Of a stretch of 64,000 nucleotides of DNA, positions 26,863 through 35,128 are shown piece by piece. The notes beneath the pieces were generated by a model. That model searched no databases. It was not told the origin of the DNA and was given only the letters and a program-made list of their open reading frames with translations. Position numbers and translations under genes: made by a program. Origin of the DNA: Trichocoleus desertorum ATA4-8-CV12 (GTDB lineage: Bacteria; Cyanobacteriota; Cyanobacteriia; FACHB-46); assembly GCA_019358975.1 (NCBI GenBank), contig JAHHIL010000004.1, positions 124,001 through 188,000 of the forward strand. Direction: 5' to 3'. Every line of letters starts with the position of its first letter. Within the stretch, counting starts at the first letter, position 1.

Positions 26863-28064
26863 TGGGCTTAATTCAACAGTTGCAGCGCCGCACGCCTTTG
26901 GGATGGCTGCAACTGAGTCACGAAAAAAGTCGGTTGCTCGTCGCACTGTCGGGCATTGCCTTTGCCGATGTTTTGATGTTTATGCAGTTGGGTTTCCAAA
27001 GTGCCCTGTATGACAGCAATACCAAACTCAGCCGCAGCTTAAACGCAGATATTGTTCTGGTCAGCCCACAGGCTCGCAATACCCAAAACTTATCTACCTT
27101 TTCTCGCCGTCGTCTGTTTCAAGCTAAAGATGTAGATGGAGTCGAGTCGGCAGAAGCTTTTTACTCCAACATCATTACGTGGAAACATCCCGATACCCGC
27201 AAGGAAGCCTCGATTCAAGTGCTGGGGCTGAATCCTGATCAACCAATTCTCAATTTGCCAGAAGTCAACCAACAGCTAGACAAGATTCAGCTACCCGATC
27301 AGGTGTTGTTCGATCGCAACTCTAGAGGTGATTACCAAAAAGCGATCGCCCAGATTGAGCAAAACCAACTAGACCAAAACCAACCCGACCAGAACCAAAC
27401 CGTTACAACGGAAGTAGAACGACGCACGATCGCGATCGCAGGTCTGTTCTCCCTCGGAGCTTCCTTTGGCGCTGATGGCATCCTGATTGCCAGTGATCAA
27501 ACTTTTCTGCGCCTGTTTCCCCGTCGAGATGCTGGCAGTATCAATTTGGGCTTGATTCGCGTAGAGCCTAATGCTAACCCCGAACAAGTGGCGGCAGCGC
27601 TCAAAACCCATCTCTCTGATGATGTGCGAGTTCTGACGCATCCCGAATACATCGAGTTTGAGGAAAGTTACTGGAAGAAGGAAAGCCCGATTGGTTTCAT
27701 CTTTGGCTTAGGAACCAGCATGGCCTTTGTCGTGGGCGTGGTGATCGTTTACCAAGTGCTCTCCACCGATGTCAATGCTCACATGAAAGAGTACGCCACC
27801 TTCAAGGCGATGGGATATCGCAATCAATATCTCCTAGCCGTGGTGTTTGAAGAAGCTTTGATTCTGGCGTTTTTGGGCTTTATTCCTGGAATGGTCTTGC
27901 CATTGGGACTTTACCAGTTGGCAGCTAACGCTACAGCTCTACCGATCGCGATGAAACTGTCACGCGCCTTAACCGTTCTGTTCCTCACAGTTGCTATGTG
28001 CAGTATTTCGGGAGCGATCGCCACTCGCAAGCTGCAATCTGCCGATCCCGCCGATATGTTTTAG
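26859..28064 (+). CDS. devC: DevC-like ABC exporter permease
   Basis: 401 residues of the MacB/FtsX-like class: one N-terminal membrane helix (VALSGIAFADVLMFMQLGF), a large periplasmic domain with DVDGVESAEAFYSN, and three C-terminal helices (IGFIFGLGTSMAFVVGVVIVY, YLLAVVFEEALILAFLGFIP and the last near LTVLFLTVAMCS). The periplasmic part contains a Gln/Asn/Asp-rich run (EQNQLDQNQPDQNQ), a repeat within the codons. It overlaps devB by 4 bp and is followed 8 bp later by devA, so the three are one operon. Confidence 0.92.
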   Translation: MMGLIQQLQRRTPLGWLQLSHEKSRLLVALSGIAFADVLMFMQLGFQSALYDSNTKLSRSLNADIVLVSPQARNTQNLSTFSRRRLFQAKDVDGVESAEAFYSNIITWKHPDTRKEASIQVLGLNPDQPILNLPEVNQQLDKIQLPDQVLFDRNSRGDYQKAIAQIEQNQLDQNQPDQNQTVTTEVERRTIAIAGLFSLGASFGADGILIASDQTFLRLFPRRDAGSINLGLIRVEPNANPEQVAAALKTHLSDDVRVLTHPEYIEFEESYWKKESPIGFIFGLGTSMAFVVGVVIVYQVLSTDVNAHMKEYATFKAMGYRNQYLLAVVFEEALILAFLGFIPGMVLPLGLYQLAANATALPIAMKLSRALTVLFLTVAMCSISGAIATRKLQSADPADMF

Positions 28065-28072
28065 GGTTTGTC

Positions 28073-28774
28073 ATGTTTCAACCTGTCATCTCTATCCAGA
28101 ATCTGAATCATCACTTTGGCCACGGCCAACTCCGCAAGCAAGTTCTGTTTGACATCAACTTACAAATTAACGCAGGTGAGATCGTGATTATGACAGGGCC
28201 TTCTGGTTCTGGTAAAACTACACTACTAACTCTGGTTGGTGGTCTGCGATCGGCTCAGTTTGGCAGTTTGCAAGTGTTGGGCCGAGAACTCTGCGGAGCC
28301 AAGGACAAAGAACTGACGATCGCGCGACGACAGCATGGTTATATCTTTCAAGCTCACAATTTACATGGCAGCTTGACAGCCCTGCAAAACGTCAAAATGG
28401 GTTTAGAACTGCATGCTCATTTATCACTATCCGAGATGGAAGCCCAATCTGCCCAAATGCTAGAGCAGGTTGGCTTAGGTCAGCGGCTCCACTACTACCC
28501 GAATGATCTCTCTGGCGGTCAAAAACAACGAGTGGCGATCGCTCGTGCCTTGGTCAGTCATCCTAAAATTGTTCTGGCAGATGAACCCACTGCTGCCCTA
28601 GACAGTAAATCAGGCAGGGATGTCGTCACCTTGATGCAAACCTTAGCCAAGGAACAAGGTTGCACCATTCTCTTGGTTACCCATGACAACCGCATTTTGG
28701 ATGTGGCCGATCGCATTGTGCACATGGAAGATGGCCGACTCACCAGCAATACGGTTTTAAGTGCAGCGGCGTAA
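28073..28774 (+). CDS. devA: DevA-like ABC exporter ATPase
   Basis: A 233-residue ATPase of the LolD/MacB type: Walker A GPSGSGKTT, Q-loop FQAHNLHGSLTA, signature LSGGQKQR, Walker B IVLADEPTAALD and the switch His in VTHDNRI. It powers the DevC permease. ATG 28073 (MFQPVISI) is used, eight bases after the devC stop; an earlier in-frame start inside devC adds no conserved residues. Confidence 0.93.
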   Translation: MFQPVISIQNLNHHFGHGQLRKQVLFDINLQINAGEIVIMTGPSGSGKTTLLTLVGGLRSAQFGSLQVLGRELCGAKDKELTIARRQHGYIFQAHNLHGSLTALQNVKMGLELHAHLSLSEMEAQSAQMLEQVGLGQRLHYYPNDLSGGQKQRVAIARALVSHPKIVLADEPTAALDSKSGRDVVTLMQTLAKEQGCTILLVTHDNRILDVADRIVHMEDGRLTSNTVLSAAA

Positions 28775-29033
28775 CCTGATCTGCCGCGAAACGAGCATAG
28801 CCATAATGTACTGGATGAATGAATCCGCGATAAGTTTTGTCGAATACATTTGCTGAAAACTTAATCGGAATTGGTTATATGCGGTCGTATTCGTCTCAAT
28901 AAAAAATCACCAGTAAACGCTGTAAAAGCACAACATTACTACTAGTGATTAGAAGATTTATTACTATCTAGCGCCAGCCCTAAATCTGGGTGGTTTCAGA
29001 GATTTTCAAAGTTTTTAAGATGGGTTTTTTGAA

Positions 29034-30086
29034 CTATTTAGAGCTACTTTGGGGCGTTTGATAGTAAACCTTACTGCCTTGATCTGGTACAAAGTAACAA
29101 GTTCGATAAGCACGCCATAACGATTTCCAAATCGGTTCCTGGGAGGATCGATAATGCTCCCCTAAAACAGGTTTTATGGCTTCTGTGGCTTCCTTCAAGT
29201 GATAGTGAGGAACGGTGATGAAAATATGATGAGCTACGTGAGTGCCAATGTCGTGATGAATTGGATTAAAAATTCCGTAGTCCCGATCAATAGTGGAGAG
29301 AGCACCTTTGAGGAAATACCAATCTTTGCCTCGGTACCAAGGAATATCGGCATCCGTATGGTGGAGAAAAGTAACTAAATCTAGCCAGATGACAAAAACT
29401 ACATAAGGCATGAGATAGTACTTAAACAAAAACCCAAAGCCATAATGCACACCCAAGCCTACCAAGAAGGCGAGCATCACTGACAAACAAAGGGTGCTGG
29501 TGAGGACTGCGCGTCTCTCATGAGGCCGAAACAATGGGCTGTCGGGAAGAAAGTGAGACCCTTGCTTTCCGGGCGATCGCCGGAACAGATACAACGGGTA
29601 GACAAACAAAATCAAGTGAAATCGGGCCAACCTCTCGTACCAGGGCATATTGTCGTAGTAGCTCTCGGTAACGGGATACCAACTCTCATCGGTTTCGATG
29701 TTGCCCGTGTTGGCATGGTGGGTACGGTGGCTAATGCGCCAGCCATGAAAAGGAACCAGAATCGGAGTGTGGCTGAGATGACCCACCAAATTGTTGAGCC
29801 AACGGTAGCGAGAGAAAGACCCATGACCGCAATCATGTCCAATCACAAACAAAGCCCAAAACATGGTGCCTTGCATTAACCAGAAGCAGGGAAAAAACCA
29901 AGCGCTATCAATGCGGGCCGCGAGCCAATATAGACCTGCCACAATACCCAGGTCTAGAACAAAGTAGGAGAGCGATCGCCAAAGGTTTGATTGAAAACAG
30001 TGGCCTGGGATAGCCGTTCGGACATCTTGAAGCGTAAAAGGTAGAACTTCACGCGCAGGAGGACGAGTAGTTAAGTTAGAGGTCAC
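29034..30086 (-). CDS. desB: Omega-3 (delta-15) acyl-lipid desaturase
   Basis: 350 residues, an integral membrane di-iron enzyme that puts the omega-3 double bond into membrane glycerolipids, often in response to cold. The three histidine boxes are HDCGH (84-88), HRTHH (120-124) and HVAHH (283-287), with the DesB-specific surroundings HTPILVPFHGW and DIGTHVAHHIF. The start is a GTG at 30086; no ATG is available in frame before the first box. It uses ferredoxin as electron donor, and a ferredoxin gene lies divergently 210 bp away. Confidence 0.95.
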   Translation of the reverse strand: MTSNLTTRPPAREVLPFTLQDVRTAIPGHCFQSNLWRSLSYFVLDLGIVAGLYWLAARIDSAWFFPCFWLMQGTMFWALFVIGHDCGHGSFSRYRWLNNLVGHLSHTPILVPFHGWRISHRTHHANTGNIETDESWYPVTESYYDNMPWYERLARFHLILFVYPLYLFRRSPGKQGSHFLPDSPLFRPHERRAVLTSTLCLSVMLAFLVGLGVHYGFGFLFKYYLMPYVVFVIWLDLVTFLHHTDADIPWYRGKDWYFLKGALSTIDRDYGIFNPIHHDIGTHVAHHIFITVPHYHLKEATEAIKPVLGEHYRSSQEPIWKSLWRAYRTCYFVPDQGSKVYYQTPQSSSK

Positions 30087-30296
30087 GTTTTCTCAGTTAT
30101 TGAATGAGATAGCAAAATATAGGGCAGCTGCACGAATGGTTTGACCTGAGTCGCATCCAGCACCTGCCCATAGCTGCATTATTGTAGGGCTTAACGTTAT
30201 GTGATGAGTAGGGGGAACCGCTGAAATCCTATGTTCTTTAGGAGTTAACTTAGGGAGTAGCGAGATACAAAAACTTTTGGAGCCAGACCAGAGACT

Positions 30297-30638
30297 ATGG
30301 CTATTTATCAAGTGCAATTGATTAACCCAGATACCAACCTGGATCGCGCGATCGCTGTACCTGATGACCAATACATTCTAGACATCGCGGAGGAAGCTGG
30401 AATCCGCTTGCCATCTGGGTGCAAGCAAGGAGAATGCTCTGCTTGTGTTGCCAAGCTGATGAGTGGTGAAGTTGACCAAAGTGAGCAGAAATTTTTGCGA
30501 CCTGAAGAAGTGCAAGCTGGGTATGTTGTCACTTGTGTGACTTATCCTTTGTCTGACTGCACCTTGCACACTCATCAGGAAAAAGTACTCTATCAGTCAT
30601 CGCTCTATCTCAAGTCCGACTCCATCAAACCCGAATAG
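30297..30638 (+). CDS. Plant-type [2Fe-2S] ferredoxin
   Basis: 113 residues. The cluster ligands are Cys42, Cys47, Cys50 (SGCKQGECSAC) and Cys80 (VTCVTYP). The loop differs from the photosynthetic PetF1 (YSCRAGACSTC), and there is a C-terminal extension of about 15 residues after the usual end, so this is a minor ferredoxin rather than the main photosynthetic one. Its position divergent from desB makes it a candidate electron donor for the desaturase. No strong ribosome site is visible. Confidence 0.9.
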   Translation: MAIYQVQLINPDTNLDRAIAVPDDQYILDIAEEAGIRLPSGCKQGECSACVAKLMSGEVDQSEQKFLRPEEVQAGYVVTCVTYPLSDCTLHTHQEKVLYQSSLYLKSDSIKPE

Positions 30639-30688
30639 ATCTGCTGATTGCTTTACCGCAGGCTTTTAGCTGAGCTTACAGGCTGAGC

Positions 30689-31195
30689 TTAGAGATTGAC
30701 ACACAATTCTTGCTCCATTCTTCGCTTTGCTTGTTGAGTCCAAGCTTCAGTGGCAAGAGAACGGCTGGTAATGTTGAAAGTTACCGGATGAGGTGGTTCC
30801 TCGACTCCAGAAATCAAGCCTTTGGCTTTGACTAAGCTGACTACCCAGGGTAAAAACTCTAAAATTTCTTCTGGCAATACAGTCAACTCAAAGTACCATT
30901 TCCGATTCAAGCCTCGGCAAGACGGCCCTTTTCTGGCGACTGAGATATCACCTGCTCCCCTGTTGATGGTCAGTCGCAGAATGAAAGGCCGCTCCGACTG
31001 CAAGGCATCTGGTGCTGTGTAAGCGTAGATGTTGACGTAGTTCAAATGTTGGCTGTCATCGGTCCAAGAAGCAACTAAAGAGCTACTGTTGTAAGAACTG
31101 CCACTGATCTTCACAGGGACACCCATTTCAGCAACAAATAGAGAGTAAAACTCCTGTCTCAAGTTAGAAATGATCCGGATTGTTTCTGGCGTCAC
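30689..31195 (-). CDS. Hypothetical protein
   Basis: 168 residues, no membrane segment or signal peptide, alpha/beta composition. Blocks such as NRKWYFELTVLPEEILEFLPWVVSL and PHPVTFNITSRSLATEAWTQQA are unfamiliar. The start is a GTG at 31195. It lies 60 bp downstream of rpsU on the same strand, so it may be at the end of the rbp-rpsU transcript. No function is proposed. Confidence 0.6.
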   Translation of the reverse strand: MTPETIRIISNLRQEFYSLFVAEMGVPVKISGSSYNSSSLVASWTDDSQHLNYVNIYAYTAPDALQSERPFILRLTINRGAGDISVARKGPSCRGLNRKWYFELTVLPEEILEFLPWVVSLVKAKGLISGVEEPPHPVTFNITSRSLATEAWTQQAKRRMEQELCVNL

Positions 31196-31255
31196 AGTTG
31201 CTGTACCTCTATTATCTCGTTGCTTGTGGCTCTCTAATTCATCGCCAACAAACAG

Positions 31256-31447
31256 TTATCTGGAATGAGAACGCTGTTTACGCTGTCTGTGTTTTGCCAA
31301 AGTCTTACGCTTTTCTTTCTCCAACGGCGTTTCAAAGTGCCGCTTTTTCTTCATATCTTGGAAGATACCTGCTTTAGAAACTTGCCGTTTAAATCGGCGT
31401 AAAGCAGACTCAATGCCTTCGTTTTCGCCCAAAACCACTTGAGCCAT
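31256..31447 (-). CDS. rpsU: 30S ribosomal protein S21
   Basis: 63 residues, very basic: [18 protein letters not shown] and a Lys/Arg tail are the S21 family pattern. S21 sits on the small-subunit platform and aids initiation. GGAGG precedes the ATG. It lies just downstream of an RNA-binding protein gene with a terminator-like hairpin in the 120-bp gap, the arrangement known as rbpA-rpsU in cyanobacteria. Confidence 0.95.
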   Translation of the reverse strand: MAQVVLGENEGIESALRRFKRQVSKAGIFQDMKKKRHFETPLEKEKRKTLAKHRQRKQRSHSR

Positions 31448-31490
31448 CTTTATTCCTCCCCGTCTGAATCGTCAACGGCTAAACAGTAAA

Positions 31491-31540
31491 CAAAAAAGTC
31501 TCTAGCAGAATAGAGCACTTGCCTTGATCTGCCAGAGACT
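31491..31540 (-). terminator. Terminator or attenuator between rbp and rpsU
   Basis: Read on the minus strand, a 13-bp stem with one G-U pair (31540-31528 with 31509-31497) is followed by six T (31497-31492). This is a strong Rho-independent terminator and would make rbp transcripts exceed rbp-rpsU readthrough transcripts. Confidence 0.85.
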
Positions 31541-31567
31541 CTAAATTTTTAAGTTGAAGCTGATGGT

Positions 31568-31882
31568 TTAATAACGGCGATCGCTACGACGGTTATTGCC
31601 CCAACCACCGCCGCCGCCACCACTGGAGGAGCTTCTATCTTCACGGGGTTTTGCTTTGTTCACTTTGAGGTCACGCCCCATCCATTCTGCGCCATCAAGC
31701 GCTTCAATCGCAGCAGCTTCTTCTGCTTCTGTGCCCATTTCTACGAATGCAAACCCCCGAACACGACCTGTTTCGCGGTCAGTGGGCAGCTGAACCCGGT
31801 TAACAGTGCCGTATTCTGCAAATGCATGCTTGAGGTCTTCTTGGGTAACCTCGTAAGACAGATTACCAACGTAAATCGACAT
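31568..31882 (-). CDS. RNA-binding protein, RRM with Gly-rich tail (RbpA-like)
   Basis: 104 residues: a single RNA recognition motif with RNP2 IYVGNL and RNP1 RGFAFVEM, then a Gly-rich, Arg-ended tail (SSSGGGGGGW). Cyanobacterial Rbp proteins of this kind are cold-induced RNA chaperones. The leader of about 200 bp upstream is AT-rich, as for other cold-regulated rbp genes, although no structure was defined. GGAGA precedes the ATG. Confidence 0.93.
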   Translation of the reverse strand: MSIYVGNLSYEVTQEDLKHAFAEYGTVNRVQLPTDRETGRVRGFAFVEMGTEAEEAAAIEALDGAEWMGRDLKVNKAKPREDRSSSSGGGGGGWGNNRRSDRRY

Positions 31883-32100
31883 GAATTATCTCCAAAATCA
31901 AAGAATGTAGAGAAGTTAGATCCGGAGAAACACTTGTCGGTAAAACAAAAGCGGGTTTCAAAGCCGAAAATAATCCTTACCCTGTGACTATAGCATAGCG
32001 ATTCAGCAGGATGGGGTGTAAATCTAGCAAATGGTGGAAATTTAGCCAAAAATTTCTCTGATTGTATCAATTTTAACAAGTAGTTGATGAATGTGGAATG

Positions 32101-33714
32101 TTATCTGAAAAAATCCTTTAAATAATCCATGCAATAGTCAAGATCTGCTTGTTTTTGAGCTTGGTTCCAATGCAAGGTGTGCCCCAGCAATTCCAGTACA
32201 CGGGGTAAAGCAGCTTGAGCAGCTTCGGAATTCAGGAAACTAAGGCGAGTGCGGCGGGATAACATGTCAGAAGCACTCCGGGCTGATTCATATCTTGCGC
32301 CATAAACTACTTCAGCTTCCAAGTAAGGATAATTTTCTGCCAAGCGCTGCCCATATCCTGCTAGCGCTAATTCAGCCACTAAAGCAGCGTGATCGCCATA
32401 AGCATGATTAAGATGACTCGCGACATCCGGTGCCAAACCATAGGCGCTTTGTAACTGTGCGTCTCCTTGAGGGGAGTACTTCTCTGCTCCTACTAGCTTG
32501 AGGTTTTCGGTTTGAGAGGGGCGATCGCAGTTCAGGTTGCCTAATGTCAGTGCGGCATTGACGGCATCTAAAGCCATCTTGCGATAGGTTGTCCACTTGC
32601 CACCTGTGATAGTGAGCAACCCCGACTCACTAATGTTAATCACATGGTCACGGGATAGTTTGGCGGTATCGGCGGCTTTAGGATCGCAAACAAGGGGCCG
32701 CAATCCTGCCCAAGCCGCTCGGACATCTCCTTGCGTGACAGAAATAGAGAAGTACTTTTGCAAGTGGCGCAGAATATAGTCTATATCTTCCTGAGTCGCT
32801 AGTGGACGAGTTGACAGCGTGGCGGGATTGTCCGTGGTGCCGACCAACGTATGTTCTAGCCAAGGTAAAATGAATAGGACTCGACCATCTTCTGTTTTGG
32901 GGATCAATATCCCTGTGGCGGGTAACGAGAATGGCTGATCGAGCACCAGATGCACGCCAGAACTTAACCGCAGCATGGGGGTGGCCTTCGGTTCATCTAA
33001 CTGGCGAATCGCATCGGTAAACGGGCCAGTGGCATTGATCACAACTTTGGCTACTATTTCCCAACTGTCTCCGCTCAAGCGATCGCGTACAGTGGCACCG
33101 CAAAGTTTACCGTTGGCTTTATTTAATGCCACTACTTCTATATGATTGGCGACTACTGCCCCTGACTCAGCGGCGGTGAGTGCTAAAGCCACATTCATCC
33201 GAGCGTCGTTGAATTGCCCATCATAATAGAGAACGCCGCCCCACAATCTCTCGGATCTCAACATGGGCAGGCGATCGCGGATCTCCTTGGCACCGAGAAA
33301 CTGACTAGGAGCTAGGTTTGCTTTTCCGGCGAGGGCGTCATACAACTTCAGCCCGGTGAAGAAGTACGGGATTTGCAGCGGGTTGTACAGCGGCATAACA
33401 ATGGGTAAAGGCTGGCTGAGGTGAGGCGCAATCTTTAACAAGACTGCCCGCTCCTTCAGGGCATCGCGGACTAAATTAAACTGACTGCGATCGCGCCGCA
33501 ACACTGCCTGCTCTAGATAACGCACCCCGCCATGAATTAACTTAGTGCTGCGACTACTGGTTCCAGCCGCAAAGTCATCTCGCTCTACGAGTGCCACTGT
33601 CAAGTTGCGAGTGGCGGCATCTAGGGCAATTCCGGTTCCGGTTGCGCCACCCCCAATGACTAGCAAATCAAAGGTTTCAGACTGTAAGCGGGTGACGTGC
33701 TCTTCTCGGTTCAT
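32101..33714 (-). CDS. glpD: Glycerol-3-phosphate dehydrogenase, FAD type
   Basis: 537 residues, membrane-associated, oxidising sn-glycerol-3-phosphate to dihydroxyacetone phosphate and passing electrons to quinone. The FAD motif LLVIGGGATGTGIALDA opens the protein; ERDDFAAGTSSRSTKLIHGG, GGVLYYDGQFNDARM, INATGPFTD and TGGKWTTYRKMA are family signatures. The C-terminal helical domain (about 400-530) is present. Its 5' flank carries a 16-bp tandem repeat array. Confidence 0.94.
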   Translation of the reverse strand: MNREEHVTRLQSETFDLLVIGGGATGTGIALDAATRNLTVALVERDDFAAGTSSRSTKLIHGGVRYLEQAVLRRDRSQFNLVRDALKERAVLLKIAPHLSQPLPIVMPLYNPLQIPYFFTGLKLYDALAGKANLAPSQFLGAKEIRDRLPMLRSERLWGGVLYYDGQFNDARMNVALALTAAESGAVVANHIEVVALNKANGKLCGATVRDRLSGDSWEIVAKVVINATGPFTDAIRQLDEPKATPMLRLSSGVHLVLDQPFSLPATGILIPKTEDGRVLFILPWLEHTLVGTTDNPATLSTRPLATQEDIDYILRHLQKYFSISVTQGDVRAAWAGLRPLVCDPKAADTAKLSRDHVINISESGLLTITGGKWTTYRKMALDAVNAALTLGNLNCDRPSQTENLKLVGAEKYSPQGDAQLQSAYGLAPDVASHLNHAYGDHAALVAELALAGYGQRLAENYPYLEAEVVYGARYESARSASDMLSRRTRLSFLNSEAAQAALPRVLELLGHTLHWNQAQKQADLDYCMDYLKDFFR

Positions 33715-33736
33715 TCGGGGCTTAGAATGTGAGTTT

Positions 33737-33832
33737 GGTCTGAATGGCCTGAGGTCTGAATGGCCTGAGGTCTGAATGGCCTGAGGTCTGAATGGCCTGA
33801 GGTCTGAATGGCCTGAGATCTGGATGGACTGT
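33737..33832. repeat. 16-bp tandem repeat array upstream of glpD
   Basis: Five perfect head-to-tail copies of GGTCTGAATGGCCTGA (33737-33816) and a sixth copy with four changes (33817-33832). It lies between glpD (minus) and the membrane gene at 33903 (plus), so it is part of both upstream regions. It is too short and lacks spacers to be CRISPR. Confidence 0.95.
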
Positions 33833-33902
33833 GATTGAGTCAGGCTGACTGACTGTTTGTGCTAACTGTTTTGACCGTCGTCAGCCTTAAGGAAACTGCT
33901 GC

Positions 33903-34460
33903 ATGTTGTCGATCGCTTGGATGATGTTTTTGCTTTTCTTTCCTGCTTGTCTAGGATTATTGTGGCAGGTGATTGAGGGAGATGAATTATCCACTCAGTT
34001 GTTGGCGCTTGGCATTTTCTTGCTTTGTGTTGATCAAGCCCGCATGGCAGTGGTAGATCTAGTGCAGGTAGCCGAGGCACGGCAACAAATTTCAGATGCT
34101 CGTCTGAAGCGTTTTTACGAAGCGACGGTCAGCACCATTGCTTTAGAACTGTTGGGCTTTTATGCCGCTACCCTTTGGCTGGGTTGGGGATCGATCGTGA
34201 TTTTGCTAAGTCAAATCTGGTTCAATCTATGGGCAGGGATTCAACTCCCCTCGGCTGAAAAAGTAACGATTCAAACATGGGGCATCCCCCAACGGCTTCC
34301 GGTCTTAGGCGCTGATGCGATCGCTCTGGTTTTGGTCAGTTTGTGGATGCTGAAAATTGCGCCACTAGCGATCGCCACCGGACTGTTGGGGCTGGTCGTC
34401 CTTTATGGCTGGATGAAGTATGGATTCTCTATTAAGTCAGTCGGTGAAGCTTCTAGTTGA
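33903..34460 (+). CDS. Multi-pass membrane protein of unknown function
   Basis: 185 residues with about five hydrophobic helices (MMFLLFFPACLGLLW, LLALGIFLLCV, IALELLGFYAATLWLGW, ADAIALVLVSLWML, IATGLLGLVVLYGW). No family motif was recognised. AAGGAAA precedes the ATG. Its TGA stop coincides with the TTGACAC boundary of the transposon relic that follows, so the original C-terminus may have been longer. Confidence 0.65.
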   Translation: MLSIAWMMFLLFFPACLGLLWQVIEGDELSTQLLALGIFLLCVDQARMAVVDLVQVAEARQQISDARLKRFYEATVSTIALELLGFYAATLWLGWGSIVILLSQIWFNLWAGIQLPSAEKVTIQTWGIPQRLPVLGADAIALVLVSLWMLKIAPLAIATGLLGLVVLYGWMKYGFSIKSVGEASS

Positions 34461-35000
34461 CACTCCCACGGCTAAAGCACGTGGGATTCTTGGCTCTACG
34501 AAACCACTTAACTTAGAGTCCTTGCGTCATCTAGCCAGAGGTGGGATTCTCCCCAAGCGTTACTTCGGGTATGCCCTACCCTAGTTGCATTGCTGCAAGT
34601 CCTGTTGAGATTGAAACGCATTGGTTTCAAAAACTGATTCGCCTAGTTCCTGTAAATCTTTTACCTGCTGCCAGGAGGAAGCTAGAACAATGCAGCAGAA
34701 CCGCATAGATTTAATTGCCAAGGTTCAGCCCGTCTTTCGACAGCCAGGTTTTTTGAGTGGTTGATTACCTTTGCCACCAGAATGAGTATAGCATTTACCT
34801 ACACAAATGAGCGGAAGACAGTTAAACATTAGACTCCCAGAGCACGAAATTAAGATGCTTGAGTGCTATGCCAAGAAAACGAAAAGAACCAAGACAGATG
34901 TGATTCGAGAGTTCATTAGGTCGTAGCCTACCTAGCTGTTCGTCTTCGACTCACCGCCTTATATCCCACCGCTAAAGCATGTGGGTTTTACGGCGATTTC
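34458..35000 (-). mobile_element. Relic of an IS200/IS605-type element
   Basis: Two similar hairpins 500 bp apart, CCCACG-GCTAAAGCA-CGTGGG (34465-34485) and CCCAC-cGCTAAAGCAT-GTGGG (34965-34985), share the loop GCTAAAGCA and resemble the subterminal hairpins of cyanobacterial IS200/IS605 elements. Read on the minus strand, the first edge (GAATCCCACG ... GTGTCAA) looks like the right end that in intact copies follows tnpB. No tnpA or tnpB frame remains; only a small ribbon-helix-helix gene on the plus strand survives. The exact ends are estimates. Confidence 0.65.
34807..34926 (+). CDS. 39-residue ribbon-helix-helix protein inside the IS relic
   Basis: MSGRQLNIRLPEHEIKM opens a CopG/Arc-type ribbon-helix-helix: a beta strand (QLNIRLP), helix 1 (EHEIKMLECYAKKT) and helix 2 (TKTDVIREFIRS). 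It would dimerise and bind DNA. It is transcribed opposite to the presumed tnpB direction, close to the element's left end, where it could regulate the element or mark its ends. There is no strong ribosome site. It is short enough to be missed by gene callers. Confidence 0.6.
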   Translation: MSGRQLNIRLPEHEIKMLECYAKKTKRTKTDVIREFIRS

Positions 35001-35072
35001 TATAAAATAGCATCAAGCTTAAGAGAATCAGCGATCGCCTGCCACCTGATGGAGTGTTGTGTTAAGTTGAAG

Positions 35073-35097
35073 ATACTTGTTTAACTTAAACAAGTAT
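35073..35097. promoter_or_regulatory. 25-bp perfect palindrome upstream of the IF-3 gene
   Basis: ATACTTGTTTAA (35073-35084), one C, and the exact complement TTAAACAAGTAT (35086-35097). It ends 31 bp before the start codon, so it would be an operator near the transcription start or a tight hairpin in the leader. Confidence 0.65.
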
Positions 35098-35128
35098 TGA
35101 CCTACTTTAAAGTTTAAAGGAGCTTATT

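Noticed and set aside
33737-33832. Possible CRISPR array
   Set aside because: The 16-bp units are contiguous with no spacers, so it is a simple tandem repeat.
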